Notes: generated from the sequence alone by a model not told the origin. Numbered from the stretch's first letter, positions 1-6,963 are shown. The stretch: 9,844 nt of DNA from Chloroflexota bacterium (GCA_029262715.1 JAJCYX010000131.1:1-9844), one strand, 5' to 3'. A program made the numbers and translations.

Positions 1-1
1 C

Positions 2-730
2 GGAGTTGAATTGCCGATCGAAATGGTTCCGGGTGTGCAGAAGCGCATCATTCGCAGGGCAAACGAGCGCGGCAAGCCGGTGATCACGGCGACCCAGATG
101 CTTGAGTCGATGATCGAGTCAGCAACTCCGACGCGGGCAGAGGCTACCGATGTTCACAACGCGGTCCGTGACGGAACGGACGCGATCATGCTTTCGGGAG
201 AGACCTCAATCGGTAGAAATCCGACGAGAGTTGTTCAATACATGGCTCGAATCGCCAAGCGTGCCGAACAGTTCCTCGACCACGAGGAGATAGCCAGCCG
301 CCGCCAGGACCACACGACCCGCACTGACTACAGTGTTGGGGATGCCATCGCATATAGTGCGGTCAAGGCCGGAGAGGACATTGGGGCAAAAGTGATCCTG
401 GCGTTCACCGAGTCGGGTGCCTCAGCATCGCGCGTCGCTTCCTTCAGGCCGCGAATCCCCGTGCTTTCACTCTCACCGGATCCAGCGGTAGGCAGGCGTC
501 TAGCCCTCAGATGGGGAGTTATGCCACTACTGGTAGACAGCGCCGATACTGTGCAGGACATGTTCTACGAAGGTTCTGAGCTTGTGCTGGAACTGGGACT
601 TGCGAAGGATTCCGATCTGGCAGTGGCAGTAGTCGGAATGCCGATCGGTGTCGGAGGTTCAACGAACCTACTGCGAGTGATCTCGCTACCTGAACCGATG
701 TCGAACGTACGCCGCAAGGCATCTCGTTAG
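2..730 (+). CDS. pyk: Pyruvate kinase, C-terminal part (5' end outside window)
   Basis: Pyruvate kinase transfers phosphate from phosphoenolpyruvate to ADP in the last step of glycolysis, in the cytoplasm. The reading frame is open from base 2, so about half of the enzyme lies upstream. The fragment begins GVELPIEMVP, the stretch that normally follows the MVARGDL motif of the catalytic barrel. It continues with the family signature VITATQMLESM, then PTRAEATDVHNAV and DAIMLSGETSIG, which belong to the barrel end. From about residue 105 comes the C-terminal alpha/beta domain (DAIAYSAVKA, VILAFTESGASA, SFRPRIPVLSLSP). The last part, with VGMPIGVGGSTNLLRV, matches the usual family end, so the 3' end looks intact. 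The TAG stop at 728-730 interlocks with the stop of the convergent gene on the other strand, leaving no room for a separate terminator. Identification is firm; isozyme and allosteric type cannot be told from this part. Confidence 0.97.
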   Translation, partial: GVELPIEMVPGVQKRIIRRANERGKPVITATQMLESMIESATPTRAEATDVHNAVRDGTDAIMLSGETSIGRNPTRVVQYMARIAKRAEQFLDHEEIASRRQDHTTRTDYSVGDAIAYSAVKAGEDIGAKVILAFTESGASASRVASFRPRIPVLSLSPDPAVGRRLALRWGVMPLLVDSADTVQDMFYEGSELVLELGLAKDSDLAVAVVGMPIGVGGSTNLLRVISLPEPMSNVRRKASR

Positions 731-2166
731 CGTTTTCGCAGCTCGTTTTCGGCTGACTTGATCTGCATGCGCAGATTCTCGACCGTTTGCGGATCGGTTG
801 GAATCTTGCCGTAGCAGGCGGCATTGAAGCGGTTGGTCAGTTCCTGCATGGGAGCGCCCGGAACCGCGGCCTGCAGCAGTGGCAGACGCTCCGCCGGAGT
901 CATCTGTGGATGAAACTGCATCCCCCACTTGACTCCGAGTCTTATCGAGTCGAAATAGAGCTTAAACACCTCTGCGAACCCGGGCTCTTCAGGGTGCAGC
1001 CAACCCTGTCCTTGCTTTCGCTTCAACCAGCCCGGTAGCAGGCCGCTAAGCAGGCGAGACATATCTCCTGCGGTGTCCAGCTCTCCGCGTATCGACTCCC
1101 GCTCATCGTCGTCATCATCTCCACCACGGGCACCAATTCGACGGTAAGCCAGCGCCATCACGAAGAACGCCGCAACTATCAGCAGTGCGATCGCCGGATA
1201 CTGAAGAATGTTGACGATGGTGTCGACAGTTGCGTTTCCGGCATCTGCCATCCGCTCCGGCTCAGTGCCGAAAATCTCCTGGCCCGACTGTCCCGCTTCA
1301 AGTTGCCTCTCCTCACGGTCGCCAATTGAGAACAGGCCAAGTATCCACTGAAGGACGGCGGTAATCCAGGTAACCGGGAACCGCAGCACCCATACAAACC
1401 CATCGACAAAAAGACTCCAGCCTGCAGACAGCACACGGACTCCGCCGTTCCCATACAGTCCACCGATAAGCCCGATCAGCAGTCCGACACCCATCACTCC
1501 AAGGACCGATATTCCGATGATCCGCGCCCATTCGCCGTTGTTTCTGCCAACACCACCCTCCGGAAGCCTTCCAACGGCCATCCCTACAAGTGTTGCTCCG
1601 AAGAACGGGACAAATAGAGCACCGGCGGCGATGTCTTCTGAGCTTGCCTGATCCACGAGCGTAGTTATCGCGAGAACGCCAATACCAATCTTGAACACGC
1701 GCGCAAGCCTGTCTTCTGGATAGTTGTCAGTGCCTAAGCGCAATCCGTGACGCCACAGCCAAAGTGAAATCAGCAGACCGAATATGGCTGACACCGCCGA
1801 TGTTGCGCTGAGTTGACCTCCGAGCAGTTTGAAGATCCATCCAGCATCAAAAGTGCCATCGCCCAGGAATGTTCCCGTACCTAGCAGGAGGTAGATGACG
1901 ACAAGCCCGAACAGCGACTGTCTGATTGCAATTGAAACCTCGTCGCCTTCGGTTGCACCGAGCACGTATCCGGTACCGATCGAGGTCAGTAGTAGCCCGA
2001 ATAGCGACAGCCAGGGCAACGGTGAGCCGCCGAGGTCACCTATCAAGCCAAGAACAGAAAATAGAGCGAACAGCCACACGCTCTCAGCCAGTGCGACTGA
2101 GATCAGGATAAGTTTGGAGCGTCCTTCAGCCAAGTGGCGCCATCTCCCCCGCATCGGCAGTGGCAT
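727..2166 (-). CDS. Polytopic membrane protein with C-terminal DUF4129 domain
   Basis: This is the last gene of the minus-strand operon. From the ATG at 2166 it gives about 479 residues. Most of it is hydrophobic: segments such as LILISVALAESVWLFALF, WLSLFGLLLTSIGTGYVL, SLFGLVVIYLLLGTG, IIGISVLGVMGVGLLIGLI and AIALLIVAAFFVMALAY suggest roughly eight or nine membrane helices. An acidic linker with five consecutive Asp (GGDDDDDERE) then leads into a cytoplasmic tail. Within the tail, MTPAERLPLL and the final helix ELTNRFNAACYGKIP match the DUF4129 pattern (Tyr-Gly near the end). DUF4129 is usually found with MoxR, DUF58 and TgpA-type transglutaminases, but no transglutaminase domain is visible here. 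Start choice: the frame is open to a TTG at 2223, but that would overlap the upstream DUF58 gene by 98 bases. The ATGs at 2166 (41-base overlap) or 2154 (29-base overlap) are more likely; none has a good ribosome binding site. Biochemical function is unknown. Confidence 0.8.
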   Translation of the reverse strand: MPLPMRGRWRHLAEGRSKLILISVALAESVWLFALFSVLGLIGDLGGSPLPWLSLFGLLLTSIGTGYVLGATEGDEVSIAIRQSLFGLVVIYLLLGTGTFLGDGTFDAGWIFKLLGGQLSATSAVSAIFGLLISLWLWRHGLRLGTDNYPEDRLARVFKIGIGVLAITTLVDQASSEDIAAGALFVPFFGATLVGMAVGRLPEGGVGRNNGEWARIIGISVLGVMGVGLLIGLIGGLYGNGGVRVLSAGWSLFVDGFVWVLRFPVTWITAVLQWILGLFSIGDREERQLEAGQSGQEIFGTEPERMADAGNATVDTIVNILQYPAIALLIVAAFFVMALAYRRIGARGGDDDDDERESIRGELDTAGDMSRLLSGLLPGWLKRKQGQGWLHPEEPGFAEVFKLYFDSIRLGVKWGMQFHPQMTPAERLPLLQAAVPGAPMQELTNRFNAACYGKIPTDPQTVENLRMQIKSAENELRKR

Positions 2167-3457
2167 TTCGGCTCGAGCCGGGTCTGGCGAATTCGTTGCC
2201 AGCCATGCGGCTACCGACGCCAAAGGCAGATCGGTAGTCGACGATGTTTAGACCGGCGATGGCAGGCGGATCTTCACGGCCAACCCACAGGGTTGTCACC
2301 GGGTGTCTTCGCCGGGCCAGCTCTAACACGTAGGCAACGGCACTCTCTTTCAGTTGCCCGGCCACGTAGAACACCGTTGCGCCCGACGGTATGGCATCGC
2401 GAGCATTGGCCATTGCAAGCCGTTGCAGTCCGCCCATCGTGGCGGGCCGCATCATGGCAAGCGATTCCAAGATGTCTGCCAGTTGAGTTGGTCCTGATGC
2501 GGGCCGGACGACGTTACGACCGCCGATGCTTAGCGTGGAGTTCACGATGAGCCCTGTCCTGAACCCGCGTTCGAGAGAGTGTTGTGCGACTGAACCTGCA
2601 CAGCTAGCAAGCGCTTCGAGGACGTCCAGACGGAACCCTTCCCACGGGCGATCGGTGGTCGTGCCTTCAACCAGTACAACGGCGTACTGGGACACGCTCG
2701 GGTCGTACACTCGAACAAACAGTTCGTTTCGGCGTGCCGTCGTCTTCCAGTCGATAGTTTTCACGGGATCGCCCGGACGGTACTCACGAACACCGGCTGG
2801 TCGAGTCGGATCTCTCCAAACCGGCTGCCTGGTCTTCGCATCACCAATAGGCCGTGCGGTTGCGAGTTCAAGTCCCGGAAGTGGCACAGTATCCGGGTAA
2901 ACGATGAGGTTCCAGTCATGGCGGATCACGCTGGCCTTCTTCACATACAGACCAAACAGATCACCACTCGTCAACTCACCGGGACCGAAGTGGTAGTGAC
3001 CGCGGTTCACCGCACGCACTTTGTGACGACGCCGCAGCCTCTCATAACGCCCAAGGCTCACAGCCTCGTCTAGCGGTGTCCCGCCCATGTAGTCGATGAA
3101 ATCGTCTTCACGGCCAACGATCTCGAGACCTTGCGGAATGAATTCATGGATCCGAAGCCACGGAATAGGAAGTGGTTTGCGGTTTTCAACGCCAATCACA
3201 AGCTCTATCTCATCTCCGATAAAGGCGTGAGTAATAGTGCTTGAGACGCTGTATGAGATGTCTTCGAGTGAGAGCGCCGACCAGATTCTGGCGGTTACTG
3301 CGACGACAAAGGCGAGGCCGCTCAACGCCACCACAAGCGCGTTGCCGTTTGCCGCGCCAACAATAATCACGATCAGCAGGAGTACAACGAAAAGATCCCT
3401 GAGAACCTTCCCTGGATCGTCTGGTGTCTGACCGACCCAACGGCCCGGTAATAGCAA
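2126..3457 (-). CDS. DUF58 domain membrane protein
   Basis: This 443-residue protein belongs to the DUF58 family, conserved partners of MoxR ATPases whose molecular role is poorly known. Two adjacent membrane segments at about residues 20-57 (DLFVVLLLIVIIVGAA, ALVVALSGLAFVVAVTA) anchor it. A beta-rich region follows, with VENRKPLPIPWLRI and NRGHYHFGPGEL typical of the family. The hallmark DUF58 core is at about residues 222-252: GVREYRPGDPVKTIDWKTTA followed by RRNELFVRVYDPS. A von Willebrand-A-like fold is expected after it, but the strand that often carries a metal-site Asp-x-Ser reads VVLVEGTTTD, so a canonical MIDAS is not evident. The TTG start at 3457 is supported by GGGAG six bases upstream; an ATG at 3477 is out of frame. 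The gene lies 35 bases after moxR and overlaps the DUF4129 gene, so the three are probably co-transcribed. Confidence 0.92.
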   Translation of the reverse strand: MLLPGRWVGQTPDDPGKVLRDLFVVLLLIVIIVGAANGNALVVALSGLAFVVAVTARIWSALSLEDISYSVSSTITHAFIGDEIELVIGVENRKPLPIPWLRIHEFIPQGLEIVGREDDFIDYMGGTPLDEAVSLGRYERLRRRHKVRAVNRGHYHFGPGELTSGDLFGLYVKKASVIRHDWNLIVYPDTVPLPGLELATARPIGDAKTRQPVWRDPTRPAGVREYRPGDPVKTIDWKTTARRNELFVRVYDPSVSQYAVVLVEGTTTDRPWEGFRLDVLEALASCAGSVAQHSLERGFRTGLIVNSTLSIGGRNVVRPASGPTQLADILESLAMMRPATMGGLQRLAMANARDAIPSGATVFYVAGQLKESAVAYVLELARRRHPVTTLWVGREDPPAIAGLNIVDYRSAFGVGSRMAGNEFARPGSSRNATADAGEMAPLG

Positions 3458-3463
3458 CTTCGT

Positions 3464-3468
3464 CTCCC
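3464..3468 (-). promoter_or_regulatory. Ribosome binding site of the DUF58 gene
   Basis: On the minus strand GGGAG lies six bases before the TTG at 3457. It is the best Shine-Dalgarno match in the operon and decides for the TTG start over the nearby out-of-frame ATG. Confidence 0.6.
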
Positions 3469-3492
3469 GCCCACCATCGTAATCAGGTGGAG

Positions 3493-4506
3493 TTAGGTCT
3501 TCTCTATCGGCACCTTCGTTGCATTGAGTATCGAGATGATCGCCTCATCTGGGGTTCGGCCTCGGAGGTGCGCCGAGGAGTCGAGCACGACGCGGTGGCT
3601 GAGAACTGGAACTGCAAGCTGCTTAATGTCGTCTGGCAGGACATATCCTCGGCCGTCCATTGCCGCTCTCACCTGTGCGGCGTGCTGTAGTGCAAGAGAT
3701 GCACGCGGGCTTGCACCGAGGCGAAGGTCTCTCGATCCACGTGTGCCAGCAATGATCTTCAGCAGGTATTCGCTGATAGTTTTGTCGACAGAAACGGTGT
3801 CGACAAGCGCCTGAGCAGCGACTATGTCCTCTGGCGTAGCGACCGCGTCAACTTCAACATTCTGCCCCGCTCCACGGAACCGCTCCAGCATGGCAGATTC
3901 CTCTTCGGCAGATGGATACCCGATCGAGATTCGCAGTAAGAACCTGTCCAGTTGCGCTTCAGGCAGTGGAAACGTTCCTTCCATCTCAACCGGGTTCAGT
4001 GTGGCGAGTACGAAGAAAGGTTGTGGCAGGTCTGAAGTCACGCCGTCTATGCTGGCCTGTGACTCCTGCATCGCTTCTAAAAGTGCCGACTGTGTTCGTG
4101 GCGTGGCTCGATTGATCTCGTCTGCCAGGAGCACCTGCGAAAAGATCGGCCCCGGCCTGAACTCAAATTCAGATTTTGATGCATTGAAGAAATTAACACC
4201 AAGAACGTCGGCTGGAACGAGGTCGGGTGTGAACTGGATGCGATGAAAGTCACAGCCGAGCGAGGCCGACAGCGCTTTCGCCATCGTCGTCTTGCCGGTT
4301 CCAGGTACATCTTCAATTAGCACGTGACCGCGCGCTAGCAAAGCAATGATCGCTAGATCGATAGCTTCGGGCTTGCCTACGATAATTTTTTGAACGTTCT
4401 CTCGCACAGTGGTCGCGAGAGTCTTGACCGATGAAATATCGGTCGCCGTCTCGTCATGCGTGGTCGGATTAGTAGCCAGGACTACAGATCTCCTATCTCG
4501 TCGCAA
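3493..4506 (-). CDS. MoxR family AAA+ ATPase
   Basis: This is an AAA+ ATPase of the MoxR family, chaperone-like enzymes that remodel or activate partner proteins, often von Willebrand-A or DUF58 proteins. With 337 residues it has the usual length. Seen in order, numbering from the TTG at 4506: Walker A DVPGTGKTT (66-74), Walker B VLLADEINRA (125-134), sensor 1 ATLNP (168-172), a probable arginine finger in LDRFLLR (186-192) and sensor 2 GASPRAS (264-270). The C-terminal lid region contains YVLPDDIKQLAVPVLSHR, typical of the family. All motifs appear intact. The start is uncertain. The TTG at 4506 lies 25 bases inside the upstream lipoprotein gene, while an AGGAG at 4494-4490 sits ten bases before a CTG at 4479. 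No ATG or GTG is available before the conserved region. The overlap with its neighbour and the short gap to the DUF58 gene indicate one operon. Confidence 0.95.
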   Translation of the reverse strand: MRRDRRSVVLATNPTTHDETATDISSVKTLATTVRENVQKIIVGKPEAIDLAIIALLARGHVLIEDVPGTGKTTMAKALSASLGCDFHRIQFTPDLVPADVLGVNFFNASKSEFEFRPGPIFSQVLLADEINRATPRTQSALLEAMQESQASIDGVTSDLPQPFFVLATLNPVEMEGTFPLPEAQLDRFLLRISIGYPSAEEESAMLERFRGAGQNVEVDAVATPEDIVAAQALVDTVSVDKTISEYLLKIIAGTRGSRDLRLGASPRASLALQHAAQVRAAMDGRGYVLPDDIKQLAVPVLSHRVVLDSSAHLRGRTPDEAIISILNATKVPIEKT

Positions 4507-5132
4507 AGATCCGAATCTGTCACCGATACAACGGCGAGGTGATCATTTATTGCCACTGTTGCACCGCCGATCCTCGACAGTGTTACGAATCCTGAGATGC
4601 GACCAGCTCTGAACTCACGGCCAAGGATAACCTCGTACCACTCACCAGATGTAGGCCGCAGTCCCCAAGTGCCTGCGTTGACGAATGTGGATGGTGTGCC
4701 AGGAATCAGCGTTCCGTTGGCACAGATATGGACGTCGACCAGGCGGTCTTCAACAACGAGCCTGGCGTCTGCAAGGTACTCAGACCAAAAACCCATCACG
4801 GCATCGGGGGGCAAACCTGTCCCGCTGCGTGAAGGGTCGATCTCACTAGGGAACGGTCGCTGAATAGCACCGTCCGGCCCGATTGCAGGTGGTAGCTCCG
4901 TGGGTGTAGCGATAGGCGTGACTTCAATCACCCGAAATACCGTTGCCTGCGCAACCGGCGTGTCAGACCGGGCACCAACAGGAGCAGGCTCAACGAAATC
5001 TGTCCCGCATGCGACAAAAAAGGTTGTCGCGAACACCGAACCCAGAATCAGTGCGACTGATCTGGAGCGGAGGCCGTAAGCGATCTGTTTGGGAAGTCTG
5101 ACCGTCAATAGTTGGTTACCTGTTCGCCTCAC
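4482..5132 (-). CDS. Putative lipoprotein of unknown function, first gene of the moxR operon
   Basis: I do not recognise this 216-residue protein. Its N-terminus is basic (RLPKQIAYGLRSRS), followed by a hydrophobic stretch VALILGSVFATTFFVAC. Cys42 lies in a lipobox-like FVAC, so export and lipid anchoring are likely, although Phe at -3 is not ideal. Residues about 43-110 are rich in Pro, Thr and Ala and look like a flexible linker. A compact C-terminal domain of about 100 residues follows (GFWSEYLADARLVVEDRLVDVH, then GTWGLRPTSGEWYEVILGREF). It is predicted beta-rich, with Cys137 and Cys210 possibly disulfide-bonded. The start is GTG at 5132; an in-frame TTG at 5108 is possible and neither has a strong ribosome binding site. 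The 137 bases upstream (5133-5269) show no convincing promoter boxes or terminator hairpin. Its stop lies inside the moxR reading frame, so translational coupling is likely. Confidence 0.82.
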   Translation of the reverse strand: MRRTGNQLLTVRLPKQIAYGLRSRSVALILGSVFATTFFVACGTDFVEPAPVGARSDTPVAQATVFRVIEVTPIATPTELPPAIGPDGAIQRPFPSEIDPSRSGTGLPPDAVMGFWSEYLADARLVVEDRLVDVHICANGTLIPGTPSTFVNAGTWGLRPTSGEWYEVILGREFRAGRISGFVTLSRIGGATVAINDHLAVVSVTDSDLCDEIGDL

Positions 5133-5269
5133 CTAAATTCGGTCTCATTACATAAAAGGTGGAATCGTGACGAGTCTACGGCGAATCTACCGGGTGTGGC
5201 TCCATTCGAACTGGTCTACGTCCGAATAAAGTCCCTGCAAAGCCTCGTTACAGACCGGGCAAACTGCTG

Positions 5270-6157
5270 TCAGACGGTGACGACCGTATTGACCAGTGTG
5301 CCGATGTTTTCTATCGAGATTGAGACGACATCGCCGTCGGTGAGGGTGAAGTCAGCCGGTGGAATAGTACCCGTTCCTGTCAAAACTACCGTAGCGTCTG
5401 GAACAGAGTTGTGTCGTTGAAGCCAGTCGGCGAGGTAAGCGCAGTCACGCTTCATGCTCGACGTGTTCGCAGTTCCATTGAACACCTGCTGCCCGCCACG
5501 CTCGATGGTCAGCGAAACGTCCAGCGCCTGAGGATCCCCGATCGACTCAGTTGTGACAAGACATGGGCCGAACGAGACCGACTGGTTGTACACCTTCGCC
5601 TGCGGAAGGTAGAGCGGATTCTCGCCCTCGATGGTCCTGCTGCTCATATCGTTGCCGGCTGTGTAGCCCACGATCTTTCCATTGAAGATTGCAAATGCCA
5701 GTTCAGGTTCCGGAACATCCCAACTCGAATCGCCCCTAATGCCCACCTCGGAAAACGGTGGCTGAACGCGTTCACCTGTTGCCTTGAAGAACGCCTCGGG
5801 TCTCTCTGCGTTGTAGACCTTGGCATAAACGTCCGGCGTGCCACTTTCTGCCTGTCGCTCTCGCATCGAGTCCATGTAAGTGACGCCGAACGCCCAGACC
5901 TCCGGAGCATCTATCGGCGGTAGCAATGAGCTATTTCCACCTGAGAGCGATTCGTAAGAGACAGTACTGCCTCCACCGCGCTGCAACACTCCACTCGCTA
6001 CCTCATCTGCCGATGACCCGGTTATTACCGCGGCGTTAAACAGGTCGTTCGTTCGCTGCAACCGTGGTTCGATAGAGGTCAGATCAGTTATCTGGCCCTG
6101 GGCCGTCTCGACACCGACACGTCTGGTGCCGTTAGCAATGAACTGATAAAAACGCAT
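5270..6157 (-). CDS. FAH superfamily enzyme, 2-dehydro-3-deoxy-D-arabinonate dehydratase-like
   Basis: This 295-residue protein belongs to the fumarylacetoacetate hydrolase superfamily. From memory of the family it resembles most the archaeal 2-keto-3-deoxy-D-arabinonate dehydratase, which makes 2-oxoglutarate semialdehyde in oxidative pentose breakdown. Shared stretches include APEVWAFGVTY (84-94), VYNAERPEAFFKAT (114-127), DVPEPELAF (147-155), ENPLYLPQAKVY (179-190) and FGPCLVTTE (196-204), and the length fits. The likely Mg-binding acids are Glu150, Glu152 and Asp170. Lys188 and the TGTGTIPP loop (260-267) lie where the family has active-site residues. The product should be cytoplasmic. 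The ATG at 6157 has GGAA about eight bases upstream and matches the family N-terminus. A good candidate promoter lies about 80 bases further upstream. No other pentose-oxidation gene is visible in the window, so another acylpyruvate hydrolase or dehydratase substrate is possible. Family is firm, substrate only suggested. Confidence 0.9.
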   Translation of the reverse strand: MRFYQFIANGTRRVGVETAQGQITDLTSIEPRLQRTNDLFNAAVITGSSADEVASGVLQRGGGSTVSYESLSGGNSSLLPPIDAPEVWAFGVTYMDSMRERQAESGTPDVYAKVYNAERPEAFFKATGERVQPPFSEVGIRGDSSWDVPEPELAFAIFNGKIVGYTAGNDMSSRTIEGENPLYLPQAKVYNQSVSFGPCLVTTESIGDPQALDVSLTIERGGQQVFNGTANTSSMKRDCAYLADWLQRHNSVPDATVVLTGTGTIPPADFTLTDGDVVSISIENIGTLVNTVVTV

Positions 6158-6225
6158 GCAATATTTCCGTTGTGAGTGTCTGGCTTAGAAGGACAAAAGA
6201 CGGGCTGAATTAGTGACTTGCCGGG

Positions 6226-6253
6226 TTGCGATGAAGGAGCCGGATGCTACGAT
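6226..6253 (+). promoter_or_regulatory. Candidate promoter of the F420:NADP oxidoreductase gene
   Basis: A -35-like TTGCGA (6226-6231) and an extended -10-like TGCTACGAT (hexamer 6248-6253) are separated by 16 bases. Transcription would begin near 6260, giving a leader of about 44 bases before the TTG start at 6304. Both boxes match the sigma-70 consensus at four of six positions. Prediction only. Confidence 0.35.
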
Positions 6254-6272
6254 GGCCGAATGCTCGTGTCAA
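6244..6272 (-). promoter_or_regulatory. Candidate promoter of the FAH-family gene
   Basis: On the minus strand a perfect TTGACA (6272-6267) is followed after exactly 17 bases by TAGCAT (6249-6244), four of six matches to TATAAT. Transcription would begin near 6237, leaving a leader of about 80 bases before the ATG at 6157. Its -10 box overlaps the -10 box of the opposing promoter candidate, so the two may exclude each other. Confidence 0.5.
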
Positions 6273-6303
6273 AGCAGTTTATTCAAGCTACTGGTAGCGT
6301 GAT

Positions 6304-6963
6304 TTGAATATTGGCCTGATTGGTGGGACTGGTCCTGAGGGGCGGGGACTGGCTATGCAGCTGGCGCTGGCCGGTCACACTGTGATTATCGGCTCACGCG
6401 ACGAGGGCCGCGCAATCGAGACAGCGCGTGAGCTCGCGGCAACATGCGGCAGCGAGCAGGTCGCTGGTAATTTCTCCGGCGGAACCAATATCTCGGCCGC
6501 TGCGCAATGTGAAGTCGCGTTCCTGACCGTTCCGTATTCGGGCATGCTGGCCACTCTTCACTCGATCGGCAGACAGCTCCGTGGCAAGATTTGCGTCAAC
6601 ACGGTGGCTCCTCTCGAATTTGTGAGCGGGCAGGTGCGAGGAATCGCTCCGCCAACGGGCTCTGCTGCAGAGGAGGCTGAACGAGAGGTTCCAGAGGCTC
6701 GGTGGGTTGCCGCATTTCACACAGTCCCGGCCCGCGGTCTGTTGCGCCCGGGATCGCGGCTGAACACGGACGCTCTTGTGTGCTCGAACGATGAAGAGGC
6801 GTTGAAGACGGTGATCGGGCTGGCCGACGAGATGCAGGGAATTCGCGGTGTCAACGCGGGCATGCTGGAAAATGCTCGATATCTTGAAGGTGCCACAGCT
6901 TTGTTGATCAACATCAACCGGATTTACGGCGCTCACGGATCGATGAAGATCGTCGGCATTTAG
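6304..6963 (+). CDS. npdG: F420-dependent NADP oxidoreductase (NADPH:F420 oxidoreductase)
   Basis: The enzyme passes hydride between NADPH and coenzyme F420 in the cytoplasm and, in bacteria, mostly supplies reduced F420. The 219 residues fit the family. The N-terminal Rossmann fold opens with IGLIGGTGPEGRGLA (3-17), the dinucleotide-binding loop in the special GGTG form of Fno. VIIGSRDEGRA (27-37) carries the Ser31-Arg32 pair expected to hold the 2'-phosphate of NADPH. LTVPY (74-78), VAAFHTVPA (135-143) and ENARYLEGATALLININRI (189-207) match conserved stretches around the F420 site. The start must be the TTG at 6304, because a stop codon lies two codons upstream (6295-6297) and the Rossmann strand begins at once. 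No good ribosome binding site precedes it, while an AAGGAG lies further upstream at 6234-6239 before short reading frames. It stands divergent to the FAH gene. Family identification is strong. Confidence 0.94.
   Translation: MNIGLIGGTGPEGRGLAMQLALAGHTVIIGSRDEGRAIETARELAATCGSEQVAGNFSGGTNISAAAQCEVAFLTVPYSGMLATLHSIGRQLRGKICVNTVAPLEFVSGQVRGIAPPTGSAAEEAEREVPEARWVAAFHTVPARGLLRPGSRLNTDALVCSNDEEALKTVIGLADEMQGIRGVNAGMLENARYLEGATALLININRIYGAHGSMKIVGI

Noticed and set aside
1098..1126. A trinucleotide-like CATC/GTC run resembling a microsatellite.
   Set aside because: It simply encodes the five-Asp linker of the DUF4129 protein and is too short to be a repeat array.
3824..4246. A 140-codon plus-strand frame opposite moxR.
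   Set aside because: The Ser/Cys/Arg-rich product lies over the AAA+ core, which is clearly coding on the other strand.
5133..5269. Possible promoter or terminator between the FAH gene and the lipoprotein gene.
   Set aside because: A TGTAAT box exists on the minus strand near 5144-5149, but no -35 at a proper distance, and no stem followed by a T-run was seen. Read-through from the FAH gene is possible.
5411..5923. A 170-codon plus-strand frame opposite the FAH gene.
   Set aside because: It is antisense to a well-supported enzyme gene and has Arg/Leu/Cys-rich shadow composition with no motif.
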